Below are positions 29,197 through 42,400 of a stretch of 64,000 nt of DNA, piece after piece. Within the stretch, counting starts at the first letter, position 1. Every line of letters begins with the position of its first letter. Source of the DNA: Bostrychus sinensis (lineage: Eukaryota; Chordata; Actinopteri; Gobiiformes; Eleotridae). Location: the NCBI GenBank assembly GCA_020698575.1, contig CM036256.1, positions 1,474,910 through 1,538,909 of the forward strand, given 5' to 3'. Under the pieces are notes generated by a model, which was given only the letters and a program-made list of their open reading frames with translations, was not told the DNA's origin and did no database searches. Position numbers and translations under genes: made by a program.

Positions 29197-32100
29197 CGGT
29201 CCCTGCAGGATTTCGTAGGCAATTTTTGTGATTGTTTCAGGCTAAAATGCCTCCTTTTTTTTTTTTTATGATATTGCTGTTGTTAGGTTATTTTTGGGCT
29301 CTGGGGTACACACTGCCTCTGATTCTGTTCCACTCAGATCTTCTCTGTTGTGTGCTGTAACCTGCATTTAAAAAAAACAGCTGTAGGTTTTCAGGAGGGC
29401 TATTAACCTCTTAAAAAAACTTATTTAGACAGAACTTCAGTGTTGTCTAAACTTGCTGCCCATTCAACTTTTTAGGCAACTAATAACTAAAGTGTCACCA
29501 TGGAAACGCAGATGGGGCTTTTCAGAACAAGAAGAACAAAACAAGAAAGTAGGCCTACACTGCGTTCATCTCCTTCAGTCCCATCCACACCACTGCTGCC
29601 GCGAGCTGCTGCTGCTGCCGCGAGCTGCTGCTGCTGCCACGAGCTCCTGCTGCTGTGAGCTCCTGCTGCTGCCGCGAGCTCCTGCTGCTGTGAGCTCCTG
29701 CTGCTGCCGCGAGCTCCTGCTGCCGTGAGCTGCTGCTGCTGCCACGAGCTCCTGCTGCTGCCACGAGCTCCTGCTGCTGTGAGCTCCTGCTGCTGCCGCG
29801 AGCTCCTGCTGCTGCCGCGAGCTCCTGCTGCTGCCACGAGCTCCTGCTGCTGCCACGAGCTCCTGCTGCTGTGAGCTCCTGCTGCTGCCGCGAGCTCCTG
29901 CTGCCGTGAGCTGCTGCTGCTGCCACGAGCTCCTGCTGCTGCCACGAGCTCCTGCTGCTGTGAGCTCCTGCTGCTGCCGCGAGCTCCTGCTGCTGCCGCG
30001 AGCTCCTGCTGCTGCCGCGAGCTCCTGCTGCTGCCGCGAGCTCCTGCTGCTGCCGCGAGCTCCTGCTGCTGCCGCGAGCTCCTGCTGCTGCCGCGAGCTC
30101 CTGCTGCTGCCACGAGCTCCTGCTGCTGTGAGCTCCTGCTGCTGCCGCGAGCTCCTGCTGCTGCCGCGAGCTCCTGCTGCTGCCACGAGCTCCTGCTGCT
30201 GTGAGCTCCTGCTGCTGCCGCGAGCTCCTGCTGCTGCCGCGAGCTCCTGCTGCTGCGAGCTCCTGCTGCTGCCACGAGCTCCTGCTGCTGCCGCGAGCTC
30301 CTGCTGCTGTGAGCTCCTGCTGCTGCCGCGAGCTCCTGCTGCTGCGAGCTCCTGCTGCTGCCACGAGCTGCTGCTGCTGCGAGCTCCTGCTGCTGCCGCG
30401 AGCTGCTGCTGCTGCCGCGAGCTGCTGCTGCTGCCACGAGCTCCTGCTGCTGCGAGCTGCTGCTGCTGCCACGAGCTCCTGCTGCTGTGAGCTCCTGCTG
30501 CTGCCGCGAGCTCCTGCTGCTGTGAGCTCCTGCTGCTGCCGCGAGCTCCTGCTGCTGTGAGCTCCTGCTGCTGCCGCGAGCTCCTGCTGCCGCGAGCTCC
30601 TGCTGCTGCCGCGAGCTCCTGCTGCCGTGAGCTCCTGCTGCTGCCGCGAGCTCCTGCTGCTGCGAGCTCCTGCTGCTGCCACGAGCTCCTGCTGCTGCGA
30701 GCTGCTGCTGCTGCCGCGAGCTCCTGCTGCTGCCGCGAGCTCCTGCTGCTGCCACGAGCTCCTGCTGCCGCGAGCTCCTGCTGCTGCCGCGAGCTCCTGC
30801 TGCCGCGAGCTCCTGCTGCCGCGAGCTCCTGCTGCTGCCGCAAGCTCCAGCTGCTGCCGCGAGCTCCTGCTGCTGTGAGCTCCTGCTGCTGCCACGAGCT
30901 CCTGCTGCTGTGAGCTCCTGCTGCTGCCGCGAGCTCCTGCTGCTGCCGCGAGCTCCTGCTGCTGTGAGCTCCTGCTGCTGCCACGAGCTCCTGCTGCCGC
31001 GAGCTCCTGCTGCTGCCGCGAGCTCCTGCTGCTGCCGCGAGCTCCTGCTGCCGCGAGCTCCTGCTGCTGCCGCGAGCTCCTGCTGCCGCGAGCTCCTGCT
31101 GCTGCCGCAAGCTCCAGCTGCTGCCGCGAGCTCCTGCTGCTGCCGCGAGCTCCTGCTGCTGCCACGAGCTCCTGCTGCTGTGAGCTCCTGCTGCTGCCGC
31201 GAGCTCCTGCTGCTGCCGCGAGCTCCTGCTGCTGTGAGCTCCTGCTGCTGCCGCAAGCTCCTGCTGCCGCGAGCTCCTGCTGCTGCCACGAGCTCCTGCT
31301 GCTGTGAGCTCCTGCTGCTGCCGCGAGCTCCTGCTGCTGCCGCGAGCTCCTGCTGCTGCCGCGAGCTCCTGCTGCTGCCGCGAGCTCCTGCTGCTGCCAC
31401 GAGCTCCTGCTGCTGTGAGCTCCTGCTGCTGCCGCGAGCTCCTGCTGCTGCCGCGAGCTCCTGCTGCTGTGAGCTCCTGCTGCTGCCGCGAGCTCCTGCT
31501 GCCGCGAGCTCCTGCTGCTGCCACGAGCTCCTGCTGCTGTGAGCTCCTGCTGCTGCCGCGAGCTCCTGCTGCTGCCGCGAGCTCCTGCTGCTGCCGCAAG
31601 CTCCTGCTGCTGCCACGAGCTCCTGCTGCTGTGAGCTCCTGCTGCTGCCGCGAGCTCCTGCTGCTGCCGCGAGCTCCTGCTGCTGTGAGCTCCTGCTGCT
31701 GCCGCGAGCTCCTGCTGCCGTGAGCTCCTGCTGCTGCCACGAGCTCCTGCTGCTGTGAGCTCCTGCTGCTGCCGCGAGCTCCTGCTGCTGCCGCGAGCTC
31801 CTGCTGCTGTGAGCTCCTGCTGCTGCCGCGAGCTCCTGCTGCCGCGAGCTCCTGCTGCTGCCGCGAGCTCCTGCTGCTGCCGTGAGCTGCTGCTGCTGCC
31901 ACGAGCTCCTGCTGCTGCCGCGAGCTCCTGCTGCTGCCGTGAGCTGCTGCTGCTGCCACGAGCTCCTGCTGCCGTGAGCTGCTGCTGCTGCCACGAGCTG
32001 CTGCTGCCGCGAGCTGCTGCTGCTGCCACGAGCTCCTGCTGCCGTGAGCTGCTGCTGCTGCCACGAGCTCCTGCTGCCGTGAGCTGCTGCTGCTGCCACG

Positions 32101-35100
32101 AGCTCCTGCTGCTGCCACGAGCTCCTGCTGCTGCCACGAGCTCCTGCTGCTGTGAGCTCCTGCTGCTGCCGCGAGCTCCTGCTGCTGTGAGCTGCTGCTG
32201 CCACGAGCTCCTGCTGCTGCCACGAGCTCCTGCTGCCGTGAGCTGCTGCTGCTGCCACGAGCTCCTGCCGCTGCCGCGAGCTGCTGCCGCTGCCACGAGC
32301 TCCTGCTGCCGTGAGCTCCTGCTGCTGCCGCGAGCTGCTGCCGCTGCCACGAGCTCCTGCTGCCGTGAGCTCCTGCTGCTGCCGCGAGCTGCTGCTGCTG
32401 CCACGAGCTCCTGCTGCCGTGAGCTGCTGCTGCTGCCACGAGCTCCTGCTGCTGCGAGCCGCTGCTGCTGCCACGAGCTCCTGCTGCTGCGAGCCGCTGC
32501 TGCTGCTGCCACGAGCTCCTGCTGCCGCGAGCCGCTGCTGCTGCCGTGAGCTGCTGCTGCTGCCACGAGCTCCTGCTGCCGTTGCCACGAGCTCCTGCTG
32601 CTGCCGTGAGCTGCTGCTGCTGCCACGAGCTCCTGCTGCTGCCGTGAGCTGCTGCTGCTGCCACGAGCTCCTGCTGCTGCCGTGAGCTGCTGCTGCTGCC
32701 ACGAGCTCCTGCTGCTGCCGTGAGCTGCTGCTGCTGCCACGAGCTCCTGCTGCCGTGAGCTGCTGCCGCTGCCACGAGCTCCTGCTGCTGCCGCGAGCTG
32801 CTGCCGCTGCCACGAGCTCCTGCTGCCGTGAGCTGCTGCCACGAGCTCCTGCTGCCGTGAGCTGCTGCTGCTACCACGAGCTCCTGCTGCCGTGAGCTGC
32901 TGCTGCTGCCACGAGCTCCTGCTGCCGTGAGCTGCTGCTGCTGCCACGAGCTCCTGCTGCTGCCGCGAGCTGCTGCCGCTGCCACGAGCTCCTGCTGCCG
33001 TGAGCTGCTGCTGCTGCCGTGAGCTGCTGCTGCTGCCACGAGCTCCTGCTGCCGTGAGCTGCTGCTGCTGCCACGAGCTCCTGCTGCCGTGAGCTGCTGC
33101 CACGAGCTCCTGCTGCCGTGAGCTCCTGCTGCTGTGAGCTGCTGCTGCCACGAGCTCCTGCTGCTGCCACGAGCTCCTGCTGCCGTGAGCTGCTGCTGCT
33201 GCCACGAGCTCCTGCCGCTGCCGCGAGCTGCTGCCGCTGCCACGAGCTCCTGCTGCCGTGAGCTCCTGCTGCTGCCGCGAGCTGCTGCCGCTGCCACGAG
33301 CTCCTGCTGCCGTGAGCTCCTGCTGCTGCCGCGAGCTGCTGCTGCTGCCACGAGCTCCTGCTGCCGTGAGCTGCTGCTGCTGCCACGAGCTCCTGCTGCT
33401 GCGAGCCGCTGCTGCTGCCACGAGCTCCTGCTGCTGCGAGCCGCTGCTGCTGCTGCCACGAGCTCCTGCTGCCGCGAGCCGCTGCTGCTGCCGTGAGCTG
33501 CTGCTGCTGCCACGAGCTCCTGCTGCCGTTGCCACGAGCTCCTGCTGCTGCCGTGAGCTGCTGCTGCTGCCACGAGCTCCTGCTGCTGCCGTGAGCTGCT
33601 GCTGCTGCCACGAGCTCCTGCTGCTGCCACGAGCTCCTGCTGCCGTGAGCTCCTGCTGCTGCCGCGAGCTGCTGCTGCTGCCACGAGCTCCTGCTGCCGT
33701 GAGCTGCTGCTGCTGCCACGAGCTCCTGCTGCTGCGAGCCGCTGCTGCTGCTGTCACGAGCTCCTGCTGCTGCGAGCCGCTGCTGCTGCTGCCACGAGCT
33801 CCTGCTGCCGCGAGCCGCTGCTGCTGCCGTGAGCTGCTGCTGCTGCCACGAGCTCCTGCTGCTGCCGCGAGCTGCTGCCGCTGCCACGAGCTCCTGCTGC
33901 CGTTGCCACGAGCTCCTGCTGCTGCCGTGAGCTGCTGCTGCTGCCACGAGCTCCTGCTGCTGCCGTGAGCTGCTGCTGCTGCCACGAGCTCCTGCTGCCG
34001 TGAGCTGCTGCTGCTGCCACGAGCTCCTGCTGCTGCCGCGAGCTGCTGCCGCTGCCACGAGCTCCTGCTGCCGTGAGCTGCTGCCACGAGCTCCTGCTGC
34101 CGTGAGCTCCTGCTGCTGCCACGAGCTCCTGCTGCCGTGAGCTGCTGCCACGAGCTCCTGCTGCCGTGAGCTGCTGCCACGAGCTCCTGCTGCCGTGAGC
34201 TGCTGCTGCTGCCACGAGCTCCTGCTGCCGTGAGCTGCTGCCACGAGCTCCTGCTGCCGCGAGCTCCTGCTGCTGCCACGAGCTCCTGCTGCCGTGAGCT
34301 CCTGCTGCTGCCGCGAGCTCCTGCTGCTGCCGCGAGCTCCTGCTGCTGCCGCGAGCTCCTGCTGCTGTGAGCTGCTGCTGCCACGAGCTCCTGCTGCTGT
34401 GAGCTCCTGCTGCTGCCGCGAGCTCCTGCTGCTGCCGCGAGCTCCTGCTGCTGTGAGCTCCTGCTGCTGCTGTGAGCTCCTGCTGCTGCCGCGAGCTCCT
34501 GCTGCTGTGAGCTGCTGCTGCCACGAGCTCCTGCTGCTGCTGTGAGCTCCTGCTGCTGCTGTGAGCTGCTGCTGCTGCCACGAGCTCCTGCTGCTGCCGT
34601 GAGCTGCTGCTGCTGCTGTGAGCTGCTGCTGCTGCCGCGAGCTGCTGCTGCTGCCGTGAGCTGCTGCTGCTGCTGCGAGCTGCTGCTGCTGCTGCGAGCT
34701 GCTGCTGCTGCTGTGAGCTGCTGCTGCTGCTGTGAGCTCCTGCTGCTGCTGTGAGCTGCTGCTGCTGCTGTGAGCTGCTGCTGCTGCTGCGAGCTGCTGC
34801 TGCGAGCTGCTGCTGCTGCTGTGAGCTGCTGCTGCTGCTGCGAGCTCCTGCTGCTGCTGCGAGCTGCTGCTGCTGCTGCGAGCTCCTGCTGCTGCTGTGA
34901 GCTGCTGCTGCTGCTGTGAGCTGCTGCTGCTGCTGCGAGCTGCTGCTGCTGCTGCGAGCTGCTGCTGCTGCTGTGAGCTGCTGCTGCTGCTGTGAGCTGC
35001 TGCTGCTGCTGTGAGCTGCTGCTGCTGCCACCTCAGGCCTGTGCGCTCCACCTCTGCGGCTCCTAACCTGTGGCGTGCATTACCGGAGCACTGCTGCTGA

Positions 35101-35186
35101 GAGGAACTGCTCTGCTCAAAACAAGACAGCCCACAAAGTTGTGTTAATAGTTGCGATCGCAACATTGTGAAATCCTGGAGGGACTG
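29197..35186 (-). mobile_element. Element X, copy C, swollen by a 5.4-kb array
   Basis: The right end, inverted, reads CAGTCCCTCCAGGATTTCAC and the left end CGGTCCCTGCAGGATTTCG. Unique text on the left (tctccttcagtcccatccac, the reverse complement of copy B at about 26,850) and on the right (gtgcgctccacctc, matching gaggtggagcgcac at about 26,803) shows that the array replaces a few dozen bases. In copy B those bases are caggagctcagcagcagcag. Confidence 0.8.
29588..35033. repeat. 5.4-kb CTG-rich minisatellite (gagctcctgctgctgccgc family)
   Basis: About 300 units of 15 to 20 bases, each gagctSctgctg followed by ctgccgc, ctgccac, ctgt, ccgt or similar. Toward 34.6-35.0 kb the units become purer (gagctgctgctgctgctgt), approaching a CTG microsatellite. 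The minus strand contains no stop codon in any frame, which produces overlapping spurious ORFs of up to 1,609 codons; these are not genes. Blocks of several hundred bases recur almost verbatim (for example around 32,230-32,600 and 33,190-33,560). Confidence 0.97.
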
Positions 35187-36009
35187 CAGAGTCTGTGAGA
35201 GATGCCGACAAGAGAAAGACACGTCCAAAAAAACCTTACGATTGTGTGCTGGATCGAGGCAGGTTTATCCAAAAAGTTCCACACAACAATGCTTTTTAGC
35301 TCCAATTTATTTTTCACCACGAGTGACGTCTCGGGCGCCTGCCCTTCAGACGTGAGCTGAGCATTCGAGACACAGCTGCTTTTATCTGTGGTCACCTGAT
35401 CAAAGTCATGTGATACATTTATTACAAAATTACAATCACAGTGCTGGAAATATGAAAAGCTATTTAGCAGAAAACATTATAAAAGGTAGAGAATTGTAAT
35501 TGCAAGACAACATAACTGGACTATTATTGTAAAATATTACCAAAAGAACCAGATATTAAGTCCAGAAAAACTTAATAACAAGACAGGACCGTCTGCTGTC
35601 ATGACGGTCCACAGCTATCAAGGAAAATTATTTCTGTAATGAGTTCAAGACAAGTCCACAGAAATATAAAGGTGTCCCTGCTGACCTCAAAAGTGATGAG
35701 ACATTCTGAAAACAATCAGTATCCACAGGTGTAGATATACAAAAAAAGTAGAAAAACACTACTTATCAACAATATTAACAAGATATGCCCCCAAACAAAT
35801 GTTGTACATTTTCTGCCACTACAGGATGAACCAGTGAAGAGCTGAACACAGGGAGGACCTCACAGGCAGAAGGTCAGGAACCAGCAGAGCTGAAGTATCG
35901 GCTGGAAACGTTTCTGACCGAATCCTGAAGCAGATGAGCCTTGGTGTCTTGACAAAGAAGTTGATAATCTGGCAAAGATGAGCTGGACTGGGGCTGCTTT
36001 TATTCAGGG
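35187..36009. other. Intergenic stretch between the NLR and nudt13 sides
   Basis: No gene recognised. The right part may be the 5' end of the L2-like LINE that follows. Confidence 0.4.
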
Positions 36010-38995
36010 ATGATTAGCAATGAGCCTCAGGTGTGTGACAGAAAAAACCTGGACTGGAATGTGGACCATGACACCTCTTGTACTGAGATTAGTGAGCTCA
36101 CTGTCCTCTCTCATAACCTCATACTCTCACATCACTTTCTAATTACCTTTCAGTTTATACTCAAACACTTTACTGTTCCAGTGAACAAAACCCAGATTAG
36201 AAGAACATTATCAGACCAATCTCTGTCAGGGTTTAAACACATAATAAAGCCAATATTTAGTACAATGTTGAGTGAGTTTGTTGAGAACAGCTCCCATAGC
36301 TCGAGTCCCTGTAAAAGTGATCAGTTTGTTGACAGCGCCATGCAGTCTTTAAAGACAGCTCTAGACAATGTAGCTCCATTAAAACAAAAGGTTGTTAGGC
36401 TGAATCGAGTAGCACCATGGTTTAATGCTGAAACACGTTCCCTTCAACAAGCAACCTGTAAATTAGAAAAGCTATGGCTCTGTCACTGCAGCTCAGAGCA
36501 GTCTCTGAATGCCTGGAAACATAGTCTTTTAAATTATAAAAAATCTCTGCGTGAGGCCAAAACCAGATACTATTCAACTTTAATAGAAGAAAACAGGAAC
36601 AAGCCTAGGTTTGTGTTGAGCGCTGTAGCCAGGCTGACCACCAGTCACAGCTCAGTAGAACCCTGTATCCCTGTTACTCTCAGCTGGCAACACTTTCTTA
36701 CATTTTTTAACAACAAAATCACAAGTATCAGAGACAAATTAAATAAAATTCTCCTACGATCAGCTCAGAGCCAAAGCTGTAAAAATGGAGGCCACTATAA
36801 AACCATCTGTAACGTTAGACTGCTTCATCGCTGTAGACCAAACTGAGATAACATCAGTCATTATGTCTCCAAAACCTCAACTTGTCTTTTAGACACAATT
36901 CCTACCAAACTTTTTACAGAAACTCTTCCTCTAATTAATGAATCTATACTCAACATAATAAACACCTCCCTAGAAACAGGTTATGTGCCACAGTCTTTTA
37001 AATATGCAGTTATTAAACCGCTTCTGAAAAAACCCAGTCTAGATCCTGACATTTTAGCCAACTATAGACCAATATCAAATCTCCCTTTTATTTCAAAAAT
37101 CCTAGAAAGAGTTGTAGTTAAACAGTTATGTCGCCACCTACAGGACAATAGCTTATTTGAAGATTTTCAGTCAGGGTTTAGACCCCACCATAGCACAGAA
37201 ACTGCATTAGTCAGAGTCACAAATGACTCCAGTACCAGTTTGTCAGTGTAAATGAACATTCCTCACAGTGCAGTAAAGTTAGCTATGGAGTGCCACAAGG
37301 CTCAGTACTTGGACCCATTCTGTTCATGCTTTACATGCTGCCTTTAGGAAACAGAATCAGAAAACATGGCATTAATTTTCACTGCAGACGATACACAGTT
37401 GTATTTATCAATTAAACCTGATCAGAATGACCGCATAGAGAAACTTAGCTCCTGTGTGAGAGACATAAAGACCTGGATGACAATTAATTATCTCCTCCTG
37501 AACCCAGAAAAAACAGAGGTCATTATACTGGGCCCCAAAAAGCTGAGCTCTGTCTGACCAGAGTCTCCCTGGACGCTGTCAGTGTAGCCTCAAGTTCTAC
37601 TGTGACAAACTTAGGAGTTTTATTTGACCAAGATTTATCATTTAAGGCTCATATAAACCAAGCCTGTAAAACAGCATTCTTTCACTTACGTAACATCGCC
37701 AAAATCAGAAATATTTTATCTAAAAATGATGCTGAAAAACTCGTCCATGCGTTTGTTACATCTAGGTTGGATTACTGTAACTCTCTGCTGCAGCGTGCCC
37801 TAAAAACTCATTAAAAAGTTTTCAGCTTGTTCAAAACGCAGCATCGAGATTATTAACAGGAACTAACAGAGAGAACATATTACTCCTGTGCTAGCTTCAC
37901 TTCACTGGCTTCCTGTTGAATTCAGAATTAGGTTTAAAATCCTTCTCCTGACTTACAAGGCTCCATCCTACATTACTGATGTTACAGAGCCATACCAACC
38001 AAGCAGAGTACTGCAGAGTACTACAGAGCACTGCAGAGCACTACAGAGCACTACAGAGTACTGCAGAGTACTACAGAGCACTGCAGAGTACTACAGAGTA
38101 CTACAGAGTACTACAGAGTACTGCAGAGTACTGCAGAGTACTACAGAGTACTGCAGAGTACTGCAGAGTACTACAGAGCACTGCAGAGTACTACAGAGTA
38201 CTACAGAGTACTACAGAGTACTACAGAGTACTGCAGAGTACTGCAGAGTACTACAGAGTACTTCAGAGTACTGCAGAGTACTACAGAGCACTGCAGAGTA
38301 CTACAGAGCACTGCAGAGTACTACAGAGCACTGCAGAGTACTACAGAGTACAACAGAGTACTGCAGAGTACTACAGAGTACTACAGAGTACTACAGAGTA
38401 CTGCAGAGTACTACAGAGTACTGCAGAGTACTACAGAGCACTGCAGAGTACTACAGAGTACAACAGAGTACTGCAGAGTACTACAGAGTACTACAGAGTA
38501 CTACAGAGTACTACAGAGTACTGCAGAGTACTACAGAGTACTGCAGAGTACTACAGAGTACTACAGAGTACTGCAGGGTTTCTAAAAGTACAGTTGGAGG
38601 TAGAGCCTTTAGTTACCAAGCTCCTGTTTTATGGAATCAGCTTCCAGCTCATGTTAGAGGCAGACACAGTCTCTACATTTAAGGTTAGGTTAAAACGTTC
38701 CTCTGTGAGAAAGCTTATGGTCAGGCCAGGAACAGGGTTAACTCCACAGCTGAAGCTCCAGAAGGTTTCTGTTTTTTTCCCCAAAGCTGGGTTTTTTAGG
38801 AGTTTTTCCTCAAGAGAAGGAGGGTCTAAAGACAGGAGTGTCCTGGCTCTGTTTAGTTTAGTGTAGTTATTGTTTGTGTTGATTGTGAGTTAAGTCTGAT
38901 TGTGTGTTTGTGTTTGATTCACTGTTTGTGAAGCCTTTGAGGAGACTTTTGTTGTGATACTGGGACACACAAATAAAACTGAGCTGAACATCTTC
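36010..38995 (+). mobile_element. L2-like LINE, decayed, with internal array
   Basis: The plus strand encodes an endonuclease-RT linker (VAPWFNAETRSLQQATCKLE, KTRYYSTLIEENRNKPRFV), then RT (PQSFKYAVIKPLLKKPSLDP, ANYRPISNLPFISKILERVV, FQSGFRPHHSTETALVRVTN), GVPQGSVLGPILF, ADDTQLYLSI, LGVLFDQDLSFKAHI, LDYCNSLL and LHWLPVEFRIRFKILLLTYK. The tail ends near acacacaaataaaactgagc. A deletion with stops near 37,250 removes the RT centre, and frames are broken near 36,846, 37,557 and 37,814. It sits just downstream of nudt13 in the opposite orientation. Confidence 0.88.
37998..38575. repeat. 10-bp minisatellite inside the L2-like LINE
   Basis: About 58 copies of agtactacag/agtactgcag with occasional agcactgcag. 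It is inserted between the codons for LTYKAPSYITDV and VGGRAFSYQAPVLWNQLP, two neighbouring segments of the RT C-terminus. It remains open in the LINE frame, so a long Tyr/Val/Gln/Ser-rich insert appears in the conceptual protein. Confidence 0.95.
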
Positions 38996-39182
38996 AGCTC
39001 TGCTCCTTTCTGTTCCTACAAAGCACTATCTCTAAACCATACTACAGATGACAGCTTGTAAGTAAACTTCACCTTTAACACTTTTACTGCAGTAATAATT
39101 GAGTTGAGTACCTTTTACTTCTTGTGAAACTCCTGAATGTTTCATAAGAGAATAACTTACCAAAGTCTCAGTTAAAACATGA

Positions 39183-39188
39183 TTTATT
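39183..39188 (-). terminator. nudt13: nudt13 polyadenylation signal
   Basis: On the minus strand an AATAAA hexamer (GTAATAAATC) lies about 40 bases after the nudt13 stop codon. This implies a very short 3' UTR. No other strong candidate is closer. Confidence 0.6.
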
Positions 39189-39228
39189 ACAAACATAAAA
39201 ACTTGAGGTTAGTGTTGTTGATATGAGG

Positions 39229-39414
39229 TCACATGGTGCTTCTCTGTAGCCCCGCCCACTCAGCGATCAGCCGGTGTCCAATGGCGTGTCTCGGTGGGAA
39301 CCATGTGACCACAGGATCTCCTCTCTTGGGCGGATTTCTCACTTTGAGTCCAGATTCGATTTGGTTTAGATCAAACCATCGCGCATCCTCCAGCTCCGAG
39401 TGGTCCACAGAGAG
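39229..39414 (-). CDS. nudt13: nudt13 exon F (last coding exon)
   Basis: Encodes 61 residues from LSVDHSELEDARWFDLNQIE to GLQRSTM and a TGA stop. It holds the LEDARWF strand, VTWFPPRHAIGHRLI and the terminal IAEW helix shared by NUDT12/13. The acceptor is tgtctgcag before CTCTCTG. The 21-bp minisatellite starts six bases upstream of the exon, so the whole 3' splice-site region is repeat derived apart from ctgcag. Confidence 0.93.
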   Translation of the reverse strand, partial: LSVDHSELEDARWFDLNQIESGLKVRNPPKRGDPVVTWFPPRHAIGHRLIAEWAGLQRSTM

Positions 39415-42400
39415 CTGCAGACACATTTACACAAACATTATACACATTTACACAAACATTATACACATTTACACAAACATTATACACATTTACACAAACA
39501 TTATACACACTTACACAAACATACACACTTACACAAACATTATACACATTTACACAAACATTATACACATTTACACAAACATTATACACATTTACACAAA
39601 CATTATACACATTTACACAAACATTATACACACTTACACAAACATTATACACACTTACACAAACATTATACACATTTACACAAACATTATACACACTTAC
39701 ACAAACATTATACACACTTACACAAACATTATACACACTTACACAAACATTATACACACTTACACAAACATTATACACATTTACACAAACATTATACACA
39801 CTTACACAAACATTATACACACTTACACAAACATTATACACACTTACACAAACATTATACACACACAAACATTATACACATTTACACAAACATTATACAC
39901 ACTTACACAAACATTATACACACACAAACATTATACACATTTACACAAACATTATACACACACAAACATTATACACACTTACACAAACATTATACACACA
40001 CAAACATTATACACACTTACACAAACATTATACACACTTACACAAACATTATACACACACAAACATTATACACACTTACACAAACATTATACACACTTAC
40101 ACAAACATTATACACACTTACACAAACATTATACACACTTACACAAACATTATACACACACAAACATTATACACATTTACACAAACATTATACACACACA
40201 AACATTATACACACTTACACAAACATTATACACACTTACACAAACATTATACACACACAAACATTATACACACTTACACAAACATTATACACACTTACAC
40301 AAACATTATACACACTTACACAAACATTATACACACTTACACAAACATTATACACATTTACACAAACATTATACACACTTACACAAACATTATACACACT
40401 TACACAAACATTATACACACTTACACAAACATTATACACACTTACACAAACATTATACACATTTACACAAACATTATACACATTTACACAAACATTATAC
40501 ACATTTACACAAACATTATACACATTTACACAAACATTATACACATTTACACAAACATTATACACATTTACACAAATATTATACACACTTACACAAACAT
40601 TATACACACTTACACAAACATTATACACACACACAAACATTATACACATTTACACAAACATTATACACATTTACACAAACATTATACACACACAAACATT
40701 ATACACACACAAACATTATACACATTTACACAAACATTATACACATTTACACAAACATTATACACATTTACACAAACATTATACACACACAAACATTATA
40801 CACACTTACACAAACATTATACACACACAAACATTATACACACTTACACAAACATTATACACATTTACACAAACATTATACACATTTACACAAACATACA
40901 CACTTACACAAACATTATACACATTTACACAAACATTATACACATTTACACAAACATTATACACATTTACACAAACATTATACACATTTACACAAACATT
41001 ATACACACACAAACATTATACACACTTACACAAACATTATACACACACAAACATTATACACACTTACACAAACATTATACACATTTACACAAACATTATA
41101 CACATTTACACAAACATACACACTTACACAAACATTATACACATTTACACAAACATTATACACATTTACACAAACATTATACACATTTACACAAACATTA
41201 TACACACTTACACAAACATTATACACATTTACACAAACATTATACACACTTACACAAACATTATACACACTTACACAAACATTATACACATTTACACAAA
41301 CATTATACACACTTACACAAACATTAAACACTTACACAAACATTATACACACTTACACAAACATTATACACACTTACACAAACATTATACACACTTACAC
41401 AAACATTATACACACTTACACAAACATTATACACACTTACACAAACATTATACACACTTACACAAACATTATACACATTTACACAAACATTATACACACT
41501 TACACAAACATTATACACACTTACACAAACATTATACACACTTACACAAACATTATACACATTTACACAAACATTATACACACTTACACAAACATACACA
41601 CTTACACAAACATTATAGACATTTACACAAACATTATACACACTTACACAAACATTATACACACTTACACAAACATACACACTTACACAAACATTATACA
41701 CACTTACACAAACATTATACACACTTACACAAACATTATACACATTTACACAAACATTATACACACTTACACAAACATTATACACACTTACACAAACATT
41801 ATACACACTTACACAAACATTATACACACTTACACAAACATTATACACATTTACACAAACATTATACACACTTACACAAACATTATACACACTTACACAA
41901 ACATTATACACATTTACACAAACATTATACACACTTACACAAACATTATACACACTTACACAAACATTATACACACTTACACAAACATTATACACACTTA
42001 CACAAACATTATACACACTTACACAAACATTATACACACTTACACAAACATTATACACACTTACACAAACATTATACACACTTACACAAACATTATACAC
42101 ACTTACACAAACATTATACACACTTACACAAACATTATACACATTTACACAAACATTATACACATTTACACAAACATTATACACACTTACACAAACATTA
42201 TACACACTTACACAAACATTATACACATTTACACAAACATTATACACACTTACACAAACATTATACACACTTACACAAACATTATACACATTTACACAAA
42301 CATTATACACACTTACACAAACATTATACACACTTACACAAACATTATACACATTTACACAAACATTATACACACTTACACAAACATTATACACATTTAC

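Noticed and set aside
29487..35228. Overlapping minus-strand ORFs of 785 to 1,609 codons (Gln/Ala/Ser-rich)
   Set aside because: The CTG-rich array has no stop codon in any minus-strand frame, so all frames are open. There is no start context, domain or splice support.
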